Shown here in pieces: positions 38,574 through 45,638 of a stretch of 64,000 nucleotides of DNA. The stretch is from Lysinibacillus contaminans (GTDB taxonomy: Bacteria > Bacillota > Bacilli > Bacillales_A > Planococcaceae), in assembly GCF_001278945.1 (NCBI RefSeq), contig NZ_LGRV01000003.1, forward strand, positions 434,001-498,000, written 5' to 3'. Under the pieces are notes generated by a model. That model was given only the letters and a program-made list of their open reading frames with translations. It had not been told where the DNA came from and did not search any database. How positions within the stretch are numbered: position 1 is the first letter of the stretch; every line of letters begins with the position of its first letter. A program made the position numbers and the translations under genes.

Positions 38574-38600
38574 TTAAGTGGACTATACCAGTTGTGTCAT
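38574..38600 (+). promoter_or_regulatory. Operator half-site resembling the nagA operator
   Basis: The run ACTATACCAGTTG (38583-38595) repeats ACTATACCTGTTG of the nagA operator with one change. It is probably a NagR contact site for the PTS operon downstream. Confidence 0.5.
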
Positions 38601-38681
38601 ATCATTTATTTACCAGTATTGTGACGATAGCCCAGTAAATTCAGTTTGTATATTTGGGAAAAAATGTGTAAAAAACTGTTG

Positions 38682-38693
38682 TGGTATATACCA
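38682..38693 (+). promoter_or_regulatory. Palindromic operator upstream of the disaccharide PTS operon
   Basis: TGGTATATACCA is a perfect 12-base palindrome in the context TTG-TGGTATATACCAA. It resembles the core of the nagA operator without its central spacer. It lies about 130 bases before the first PTS gene. Confidence 0.6.
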
Positions 38694-38714
38694 ATCGGTG
38701 CTATTCTCAGTGTA

Positions 38715-38728
38715 AGAAAGCGATTACA
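38715..38728 (+). promoter_or_regulatory. cre-like CcpA site
   Basis: AGAAAGCGATTACA agrees with the cre consensus at 13 of 14 positions, the first base being the exception. It suggests catabolite control of the PTS-mupG operon. Confidence 0.65.
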
Positions 38729-38825
38729 TTTAGTGGGATTTTACAGGCATAAATAATGTTAAAGCTTTCTGTGGATACTCTAGATTTGCAGGAACGAATT
38801 TAATCAAATAGAAGGAGTGCTAAAT

Positions 38826-39137
38826 ATGAAAAACATTATGTTAGTTTGTGTAGCGGGAATGAGTACTAGTTTACTTGTATCAAAAATGCAAAAGGCAGCA
38901 CAGGAACAAAATATCGAGGCAGACATTTATGCCATCGCTGAAAATGAAGTTGATAAAATCTTAAAAAGCAAAAACGTCGACGTGTTATTACTAGGACCAC
39001 AAGTGCGTTATTTAAAAGGAACATTTGAATCGAAGTACAAGGAAAAGAATGTACCAATCGATGTCATCAACATGGCAGATTACGGCATGATGAATGGTGA
39101 AAATGTATTAAAACAAGCTTTAAAGCTAATTGGGTGA
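38826..39137 (+). CDS. PTS lactose/cellobiose-family IIB component
   Basis: 103 residues. The phosphorylated Cys8 sits in MLVCVAGMSTSLLVSKM, typical of chitobiose/cellobiose IIB proteins. The start at 38826 follows AAGGAG by eight bases; a GTG three codons earlier is less likely. First gene of a five-gene operon (IIB, IIA, IIC, MupG-like, kinase). Sugar specificity is set by IIC and cannot be read directly. Confidence 0.93.
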   Translation: MKNIMLVCVAGMSTSLLVSKMQKAAQEQNIEADIYAIAENEVDKILKSKNVDVLLLGPQVRYLKGTFESKYKEKNVPIDVINMADYGMMNGENVLKQALKLIG

Positions 39138-39149
39138 GGAGGCAGACAT

Positions 39150-39470
39150 ATGGAAGAAACAGTAATGATGGAATCCGTTATGGGCTTAATTGTGCATAGT
39201 GGCAATACAAAAAGTGAATGTATGGAAGCCATTCAATTAGCAAAAAAAGGTGAGATTGAAGAGGCGAGAAGAAAGATTGAATTGGCGAATGAATCTTTAA
39301 CAGCAGCACATCATTCACAAACAGGTTTACTGACACAAGAAGCTAGAGGCGAAAAAGTAGAAGTATCCATGTTGCTTATTCATGCACAGGATCATTTAAT
39401 GAATGCAATAACTTTTCGAGATTTAGCAAAAGAAATGATAGATTTATATGAACGTATCAAAGGGGAATAA
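39150..39470 (+). CDS. PTS lactose/cellobiose-family IIA component
   Basis: 106 residues, all-helical trimeric IIA type. The phosphorylation site is His78 in LLIHAQDHLMNA, the family hallmark. Follows IIB by 12 bases with GAGGAGG upstream. Passes phosphate from HPr to IIB. Confidence 0.94.
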   Translation: MEETVMMESVMGLIVHSGNTKSECMEAIQLAKKGEIEEARRKIELANESLTAAHHSQTGLLTQEARGEKVEVSMLLIHAQDHLMNAITFRDLAKEMIDLYERIKGE

Positions 39471-39517
39471 CATCAAAAAGGGATGTTAATGATAAAAAAC
39501 AAAAGGGAGTGTGTGAG

Positions 39518-40789
39518 ATGTTCCGATTTTTAGAAGAGAAGTTTGTACCGGTAGCTGCAAGAGTTGGTAGTCAGCGTCATTTAGTTGCAATCCGTGACGG
39601 CTTTATTACGATAATGCCACTAACAATTGTTGGATCGTTTGCAGTATTAATTAATGCCTTACCTATTAAGTTTTACCAAAATGCACTTGATTCCATTTGG
39701 AAGCATGAAACTTGGACACAATGGGGCGGTAATGTATGGGGGGCTACTTTCGGAATTATCTCCCTTTTGTTATCATTCTGTATTGCTTATCACCTAGCAA
39801 AAGGTTATGACAAAGATGGCCTTTCGGCAGGAGTTATCGGTTTTGCAAGTTATATGACATTCGGAACTTTTGGTGAAGGTGGCTTAACTGGCTTAACAAC
39901 AGGAACCGGCGGAATATTTATCGCTATCATAGCCGCGTTGCTTTCTGCAGAAGTGTTTTGTAAATTATCTGGAAATAGTAAGCTGCTGATTAAAATGCCA
40001 GATGGCGTACCGCCAGCAGTTGCTAAATCATTTGCAGCTTTGCTGCCAGCTATGATTACTATTGGTTTATTTGCATTAATTCGTACTATAATTTCAGCAG
40101 GATTCGATATCCCGGATATTGTAGGTACATTCTATTCGACAATTCAAGAGCCGTTTATGGGTTTAACAAATTCGTGGACTGCAGCCTTAATTTTAGCATT
40201 CATTCCAACGTTCTTATGGACTCTAGGTGTACATGGTGCCAACATTATTGATCCATTCTTACAAACTATTAACCTACCAGCAATCGAAGCTAACTTATTA
40301 GCACTTGAAGCTGGCAAAGTAGCACCGTATATCATTAACAAACCATTCCTAGATGCATTCGTTAATATGGGTGGTTCAGGTACGACTATCGCCTTAATTC
40401 TCGCAATCTTCTTAATAGCCAGAAAGAACAAGCAGTACAGTACAGTCGGAAAATTATCAGCTGCACCAGGTATATTCAATATCAATGAACCTTTACTATT
40501 CGGTTTACCAGTCGTATTAAACCCGATTTTATTCGTACCATTCATTTTAACGCCAATGGTTAACGTTTCAATCGCTTACTTTGCAACAAAGTGGGGCTTA
40601 GTACCAGCAGCAACAATTGCGGCACCATGGACAACGCCACCGATTATTAATGGATTCTTAGTTACACAATCATGGCAAGGTGCTGCGCTTAGTATCGTGT
40701 TGATCGTTGTATCGATTTGTATTTACCTACCGTTCGTTGCAATGGCTAACCGCGTTGCAAAAACAGAGAATGTTGAAATAAAACAATAA
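39518..40789 (+). CDS. PTS lactose/cellobiose-family IIC permease
   Basis: 423 residues with about ten membrane segments. Starts MFRFLEEKFVPVAARVGSQRHL. Conserved stretches are MPDGVPPAVAKSFAALLP, LGVHGANIIDPFL and NINEPLLFGLPVVLNPILFVPF. The start at 39518 follows AAAGGGAG. By context with a MupG-like phosphoglycosidase, the likely substrate is an amino-sugar disaccharide such as MurNAc-GlcNAc or chitobiose, though this is inference. Confidence 0.93.
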   Translation: MFRFLEEKFVPVAARVGSQRHLVAIRDGFITIMPLTIVGSFAVLINALPIKFYQNALDSIWKHETWTQWGGNVWGATFGIISLLLSFCIAYHLAKGYDKDGLSAGVIGFASYMTFGTFGEGGLTGLTTGTGGIFIAIIAALLSAEVFCKLSGNSKLLIKMPDGVPPAVAKSFAALLPAMITIGLFALIRTIISAGFDIPDIVGTFYSTIQEPFMGLTNSWTAALILAFIPTFLWTLGVHGANIIDPFLQTINLPAIEANLLALEAGKVAPYIINKPFLDAFVNMGGSGTTIALILAIFLIARKNKQYSTVGKLSAAPGIFNINEPLLFGLPVVLNPILFVPFILTPMVNVSIAYFATKWGLVPAATIAAPWTTPPIINGFLVTQSWQGAALSIVLIVVSICIYLPFVAMANRVAKTENVEIKQ

Positions 40790-40822
40790 AATTTTAATTG
40801 ATTATCAGTGGAGGTATACAAA

Positions 40823-41905
40823 GTGAGAAGATTAGGAATTTCCATTTATCCTCAACATAGCTCATTAGAGGAAATGCAAAATTATATTCAGCTAGCACAT
40901 AACAACGGCTTTGACCGTATATTCACTTGCTTAATGTCTATGAAAAATGATGAGGAAAGAACAAAACTTCAACAAATCAATCTATTTGCTAAACAACTCG
41001 GCTTTGATATTTCTGCTGATATTGCGCCGCAAGTTTTTGAAGAACAAGGCTTAACGTATAGAGATATTGCTTATTTTAAAGAGCATTATCATTTAGCGGC
41101 TTTACGTTTAGATATGGGTTTTTCAGGTCAAGAGGAAGCATTTATGTCACTGGATGCTTGCAATTTGAAAGTAGAGTTAAATATTAGTAATGGCACAAAG
41201 TATGTCGAAAATATTTTATCTTACCAACCGAACAGAGAGAATATTACCGGCTGTCATAATTTTTATCCAAGACAGTATACGGGGCTAGCTCGTCATCATT
41301 TTTTGACGGCATCGAAGCTGTTTAAGGATCATAATATTCGTACGGCAGCTATGATTTCATCTCAATATGCTAAGTTTGGCCCTTGGGAGGAGACGCCACA
41401 TGGTCTGCCATCATTAGAGGAGCATCGCCATCTACCAATTACTGTTCAAGCTAAGGATTTGTGGCATACGGGTTTAATTGATGATTGTATTATTGGAAAT
41501 ATGTACGCTTCAGAGGAAGAGCTTCGGGCTTTAGGGCAATTAAATCGAAATAAGCTAGAGCTCAAGGTCATACCTGCAGCAGAAACGAGTGTATTAGAAA
41601 AAGCGGTGATCTTTAATGAACCACACTTTAATCGTGGTGATGTTTCAGAATATGTCATTCGTAGTACACAATCGCGAGTTAAGTATAAAAACGATAACTT
41701 CCCTGCTCATGATACACATGATTTAGAGCCAGGTGATGTCACAATCGATAATGATTTGGATGTTCGTTACAAAGGGGAATTGCAAGTCGTATTAAAGGAA
41801 ATGCCGAATTCGGGTTGTACGAATGTAGTGGCCAAAGTAGTGGAAGAGGAGCGTTTCCTACTTAACCAAATTCAACCGTGGTCGTCATTTGGTTTTACAA
41901 AATAA
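40823..41905 (+). CDS. mupG: MupG-family 6-phospho-N-acetylmuramidase (DUF871)
   Basis: 360 residues. The start RRLGISIYPQHSSLEEMQNYI and the segment TCLMSMKNDEER are typical of DUF871, now known through MupG of Staphylococcus. MupG splits MurNAc-6-P-GlcNAc imported by a PTS. A TIM barrel fills about 1-235, and a smaller beta-rich C-terminal domain follows (GDVSEYVIRSTQSR). The GTG at 40823 is eight bases after GGAGG. It sits between a disaccharide PTS and a sugar kinase, which fits peptidoglycan recycling. The exact substrate in this organism is open. Confidence 0.87.
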   Translation: MRRLGISIYPQHSSLEEMQNYIQLAHNNGFDRIFTCLMSMKNDEERTKLQQINLFAKQLGFDISADIAPQVFEEQGLTYRDIAYFKEHYHLAALRLDMGFSGQEEAFMSLDACNLKVELNISNGTKYVENILSYQPNRENITGCHNFYPRQYTGLARHHFLTASKLFKDHNIRTAAMISSQYAKFGPWEETPHGLPSLEEHRHLPITVQAKDLWHTGLIDDCIIGNMYASEEELRALGQLNRNKLELKVIPAAETSVLEKAVIFNEPHFNRGDVSEYVIRSTQSRVKYKNDNFPAHDTHDLEPGDVTIDNDLDVRYKGELQVVLKEMPNSGCTNVVAKVVEEERFLLNQIQPWSSFGFTK

Positions 41906-41916
41906 TAAGTATGATC

Positions 41917-41960
41917 ATAAAAGGGTTGAGCCTAGAGGTATTAGCTCAATCCTTTTATTG
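41917..41960 (+). terminator. Terminator-like hairpin inside the PTS-mupG-kinase operon
   Basis: Stem ATAAAAGGGTTGAGC / GCTCAATCCTTTTAT (one G-T or mismatch pair) with a 12-base loop, between mupG and the kinase. The U-run is moderate (CCTTTTATTG). It may lower expression of the kinase or end the PTS transcript. Confidence 0.65.
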
Positions 41961-41984
41961 ATAGGGATGTTAGGGGGAAGGGCA

Positions 41985-42965
41985 ATGTATGTATTAGCGA
42001 TTGATGGCGGTGGGACAAAAACAACAGCTGTTATTAGTGATGAGTTTGGGCATGTGCACGCAAAAATCGTAACTGGACGGAGTAATCCTACTGCAATGGA
42101 TGCACAGCATTTTGAAGCTACGATTCGCAATCTGTTAGAGTCATTGCAAGTACAAAACCCACAAGTATTTGCAACCATTCACAGTTGCTTCGCTGGTATG
42201 GCGGGTGTGAAGGAAAAAAATGCGGAAAAGACTGTAGAGGCGATACTACGTGAATATATCGGGAATGACGCTGTTATTGTCATTGAAAATGATGCCTTAA
42301 TTGCTCTCTATTCAGGAACCCTAGGACAAGAAGGTATTGTACAAATTGCAGGGACAGGCACCATTACGTTGGGTTATGATTGCCAGCATGCTGTACATCG
42401 AGTTGGGGGATGGGGATACTTATTTGATGATGAGGGTGGTGGTTACGATCTTGGTATTCAGGCGCTTAGGGCGGTATTTCAAAGCTATGATAAGAGAACG
42501 TTGCCAACAGCATTATGTAGTGCTTTATTAGAGCATTTTTCTGTGGATAACGTGGCACAATTGATTGATTGTATTTATAGCGAAGAGCATCCACGGACAA
42601 TTATTGCGCCGTTAAGTAGATATGTTCATGAGGCTGCTGAAAAAGGCGATGTTGTAGCAAATGCCATTATTCATGAAGCGTGTGAAAAGTTCTATCATGC
42701 AATCAAAACGTGTTACCATATGATGTCTTGGGACAATGGAGCCGTCCCAGTGGTATTAGCAGGTGGTGTATTTTCCAACAAGACATTGTTCTTACCAAAG
42801 TTAGAACAATTAGCAACTATTGAGCAACTACCGTTACGCTTTATCTCAACATTGCTAGAGCCGATTGGTGGAGCTGTGGTCGGTGCATTAAAAATAGAGG
42901 GTATCCAAGTCGATACGAATTTTGTAGAAACGTTCCATGAAAAATACACACAATGGGGTGTGTAA
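41985..42965 (+). CDS. BadF/BadG-family amino-sugar kinase (NagK/MurK-like)
   Basis: 326 residues, ASKHA fold. The phosphate loops MYVLAIDGGGTKTTAV and AGTGTITLG, the GGWGYLFDDEGGGYDLG signature and VLAGGVFSN are those of N-acetylglucosamine/N-acetylmuramic acid kinases. It would phosphorylate the free GlcNAc released by the MupG-like enzyme. The start at 41985 follows GGGGGAAGGG; a longer frame runs back through the hairpin and is rejected. Confidence 0.88.
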   Translation: MYVLAIDGGGTKTTAVISDEFGHVHAKIVTGRSNPTAMDAQHFEATIRNLLESLQVQNPQVFATIHSCFAGMAGVKEKNAEKTVEAILREYIGNDAVIVIENDALIALYSGTLGQEGIVQIAGTGTITLGYDCQHAVHRVGGWGYLFDDEGGGYDLGIQALRAVFQSYDKRTLPTALCSALLEHFSVDNVAQLIDCIYSEEHPRTIIAPLSRYVHEAAEKGDVVANAIIHEACEKFYHAIKTCYHMMSWDNGAVPVVLAGGVFSNKTLFLPKLEQLATIEQLPLRFISTLLEPIGGAVVGALKIEGIQVDTNFVETFHEKYTQWGV

Positions 42966-43328
42966 GTGATTCTACATAATAAAAATGCTCATTACTATAA
43001 ATTGGGGTTGATTTCCGTTCCGGCTGAACGCTTTACGGGGGTGTCCGATGAGCTTTCTAAAATCAATACACATTTTAATCAAATATTATTTTTCATTTTT
43101 GGTGATGAATTTAATAAAAGTAAATATTGCTTGAAACTGTAAAGTATCCTTGTCTAAGGGTACTTTTTTTAGATACTATTTTTCACTTGAAGAATTTCAT
43201 GATAAAATATACAAATAGATTTGCCTTTACCTTAGTATATAACTAGGTTTACTATTATTCAGTCGGCTCAAAGACAGCGGTATTATTAATTAATGAAGAG
43301 AAAATTCATATAGATGGAGAGTGTAGTT
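42966..43328 (+). other. Gene-free stretch with a repeat-like segment and tcdA upstream region
   Basis: No gene is seen. The stretch around 43005-43058 (TTGATTTCCGTTCCGG ... GTGTCCGATGAGC) resembles a dispersed intergenic element I associate with Bacillales genomes, here degenerate. A terminator is at 43141. A poor promoter candidate TTGAAG-17-TACAAA lies near 43187-43215. Confidence 0.4.
43141..43170 (+). terminator. Terminator downstream of the kinase gene
   Basis: AAAGTATCC / GGGTACTTT with a short loop and a seven-T run, about 175 bases behind the kinase stop. Confidence 0.8.
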
Positions 43329-44090
43329 ATGTTACATCAATTTTCAAGAAATGAGCTTGCTATTGGTTCAGAAGGGCTCGAGAAATTAAAAGATACAACG
43401 GTTGCGATTTTAGGGGTTGGCGGTGTCGGTTCATTTGCAGCAGAAGCTTGTGCAAGAAGCGGTGTTGGGCGCATTATTTTAGTCGATAAGGATAATGTTG
43501 ATATTACAAACATAAATCGTCAATTAGTGGCTTACCTTTCGACTGTCGGAAAGTCAAAATCGGCTGTCATGAAAGAGCGAATTGCTGATATTAATCCTGA
43601 ATGTGAAGTCATTGATATGCATATGTTTTATACAGAGGAAACGTATGAAGATTTCTTCGCACAAGGGATTGATTATGTTATTGATGCAAGTGATACGGTG
43701 ATCTATAAAATTCATATTATGAAGGAATGTTTGAGACGCAATATCCCAATCATTTCAAGTATGGGTGCTGCCAATAAAATGGATCCAACACGTTTCCAAA
43801 TTGCGGATATCTCGAAAACGCATACGGATCCACTAGCAAAAGTGATTCGTACGAAACTTCGTAAAGAGGGAATTCATAAAGGTGTGAAAGTTGTATTCTC
43901 AGATGAAAGTCCGATTGTCGTTCGCCAGGATGTAGTAGAGCATGTAGGGAAACCTGATGCAGCCATTCGTAAAGCGAAAATGCCACCATCTTCAAATGCC
44001 TTTGTACCATCAGTAGCTGGTTTAATCGCTGCGAGTTGGGTCATTAATACGATTTTAGCAGACGTGAAAATCACTCGCGTTCAAGATTAA
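43329..44090 (+). CDS. tcdA: tRNA threonylcarbamoyladenosine dehydratase
   Basis: 253 residues, E1/MoeB-like ATPase that cyclises t6A to ct6A at tRNA position 37. VAILGVGGVGSFAAEACARSG is the nucleotide loop, VDKDNVDITNINRQL the adenylation motif, and KMPPSSNAFVPSVAG the C-terminal signature. The ATG at 43329 follows GGAGAG; five upstream codons are unsupported. The B. subtilis orthologue yrvM follows the 6S RNA gene directly, whereas here about 18 kb of sugar genes lie between. Confidence 0.95.
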   Translation: MLHQFSRNELAIGSEGLEKLKDTTVAILGVGGVGSFAAEACARSGVGRIILVDKDNVDITNINRQLVAYLSTVGKSKSAVMKERIADINPECEVIDMHMFYTEETYEDFFAQGIDYVIDASDTVIYKIHIMKECLRRNIPIISSMGAANKMDPTRFQIADISKTHTDPLAKVIRTKLRKEGIHKGVKVVFSDESPIVVRQDVVEHVGKPDAAIRKAKMPPSSNAFVPSVAGLIAASWVINTILADVKITRVQD

Positions 44091-44097
44091 ATAAAGG

Positions 44098-44138
44098 AAA
44101 AAAGACATGCGGAATTACGATTTAGCATGTCTTTTTTT
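44098..44138 (+). terminator. Terminator after tcdA
   Basis: Stem AAAAAGACATGC / GCATGTCTTTTTTT with a 14-base loop. Confidence 0.9.
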
Positions 44139-44188
44139 ATGGTCTTCTTATGTTACAATAGGAACGTCAAAAAAGAGGAGGCGTTCAT

Positions 44189-44575
44189 ATGGAGCAAATT
44201 TATCAAATGGAATATCGAGGGTTAAATTTATTCGATGAAATTAGTACGGTTGAGTTAGCGATTGATGAAGAACAGAAAACATTGCATATTTTTGACCCAG
44301 CAGAAGTGGTGGTGCCAATTTTTAATTTTGATGTCTCCGCCTATGAGCTATCAGAAAATTTTTATAAAATGGCAGATGTCCTTCGCCATAAACATATTTT
44401 AATTGATCAGGAATCTACCGGCGAGTTCACGTTAAGCAATTGGCTTGTGAATAATAATGTCTACTTTTATGTACCAAATAAAAGGATAAGAAAATACGTA
44501 GATGGTTGTATTATGGAAATAATTAATGTTAAAAACGAAAAGGCTCTGTTTGAATACTATGTACAAAGAGTATAA
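44189..44575 (+). CDS. Uncharacterised protein, 128 residues
   Basis: I do not recognise the family. The protein is acidic, soluble and without a signal peptide or membrane segment. It starts MEQIYQMEYRGLNLFDEIS after GAGGAGG, which is a strong ribosome site. The alternating pattern in the first half (VELAIDEEQKTLHIFD, VVVPIFNF) suggests beta strands, the middle looks helical. It stands alone between the tcdA terminator and another unknown gene. Codon use fits the neighbourhood. Confidence 0.75.
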   Translation: MEQIYQMEYRGLNLFDEISTVELAIDEEQKTLHIFDPAEVVVPIFNFDVSAYELSENFYKMADVLRHKHILIDQESTGEFTLSNWLVNNNVYFYVPNKRIRKYVDGCIMEIINVKNEKALFEYYVQRV

Positions 44576-44796
44576 ATCTACCAAAAAATGAGTTCGCGTT
44601 TATAAAATGCTATTAATTCACGGAATTGCCTTATTTTCTTCATGAGCCCACTACTTCTTTTAGTTTATTGCTATAATTTGAATAATTCCAATAGATATAG
44701 ACAACAGGTGATTTTTTGTTTGGAATGTACAGGACTGCTTTAAGGGGAAGTGGAAATGTCGTTTTAAAAAACAATGAAACATGGGAGAGTGAAGAG

Positions 44797-45312
44797 ATGG
44801 AAATTCAAGTAATACGTGATCATTTAGATATTGTAAAGTTGCAAGACAAAATGAATAGCATTGTGTTTGATTATATTGATACTTCGAATAATTATAGAAA
44901 AGCAATGAAAGAACTAAATCAAATGTACATGCAAGTAACTACATTTTATAAAGACTATATTGATGGACGTAACGGTGAAATACCATCAACAAATACGTAC
45001 TGGTATTTATTTATCGATTGTAGTGCAAAATTGTGTTATTTCTTAGCAACTGCTATTTATTACTCTTCTAATGAACTACAAAAAACACCAGTAAAAGTAG
45101 AGAAACTGCTAGAAACAGCTGCTCGCACTTTACCAAATATTGAACAAGAAGAAAGTGAAGAGTTTTTAACTGCTATTCTATCTCTTTATGCAGAAATTGT
45201 GGGTGACGATCCCAAAACAACTTTACTATGTGAAGACGTTTTGACGCAAAAAGGTAACGTCAAACAATGCTTGCAACAATTTAAACAGTTTGTTGATATT
45301 GAAATAGATTAA
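44797..45312 (+). CDS. Uncharacterised helical protein, about 171 residues
   Basis: No family recognised. The start MEIQVIRDHLDIVK has GGGAGAG seven bases upstream. A TTG at 44716, with AGGTGA before it, would add 27 residues and cannot be excluded. The protein looks mostly helical (DTSNNYRKAMKELNQMYMQV, LEKLLETAARTL-like runs), with a Cys/Tyr-rich stretch CSAKLCYFLATAIYYSS that might be a buried helix. No signal peptide. Followed by a clear terminator. Confidence 0.7.
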   Translation: MEIQVIRDHLDIVKLQDKMNSIVFDYIDTSNNYRKAMKELNQMYMQVTTFYKDYIDGRNGEIPSTNTYWYLFIDCSAKLCYFLATAIYYSSNELQKTPVKVEKLLETAARTLPNIEQEESEEFLTAILSLYAEIVGDDPKTTLLCEDVLTQKGNVKQCLQQFKQFVDIEID

Positions 45313-45324
45313 AGTTCTTACTAT

Positions 45325-45367
45325 AAAAACCATCATGACAAATCATAGTCATGATGGTTTTTCTTTT
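45325..45367 (+). terminator. Terminator of the 171-residue protein gene
   Basis: Stem AAAAACCATCATGAC / GTCATGATGGTTTTT with an 8-base loop and CTTTT. Confidence 0.92.
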
Positions 45368-45429
45368 CCCTTAACTAATTTAGTGAATTATTTTACTATA
45401 TTTGAATAATTTTATGGAGTGTTTGTTAC

Positions 45430-45576
45430 ATGAATAATAAAAGCTCTATATGGAGAATAAAACGATCTAGACGGGATGATTGTATAAACAGTCAGTCACG
45501 CCCCTTATTTTTAAAATTTTCTAACAATTATTCCGTTTTGATGTTACATATGTTATCATTGTTTATTATTTGGTAG
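45430..45576 (+). CDS. Doubtful 48-codon ORF ahead of the chemoreceptor
   Basis: ATG after a distant GGAG opens 48 codons. The end NYSVLMLHMLSLFIIW is hydrophobic and stops at TAG just before an eight-T run. It lies in another frame than the chemoreceptor that follows, which lacks a normal first membrane helix. It could be the detached N-terminus of that receptor after a frameshift, or a chance frame. Confidence 0.25.
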   Translation: MNNKSSIWRIKRSRRDDCINSQSRPLFLKFSNNYSVLMLHMLSLFIIW

Positions 45577-45638
45577 TTTTTTTTGGTAATAAAGATAAAT
45601 CATGTGAGGAATTATAACACTTAGTAGGAGTGGTGCTT

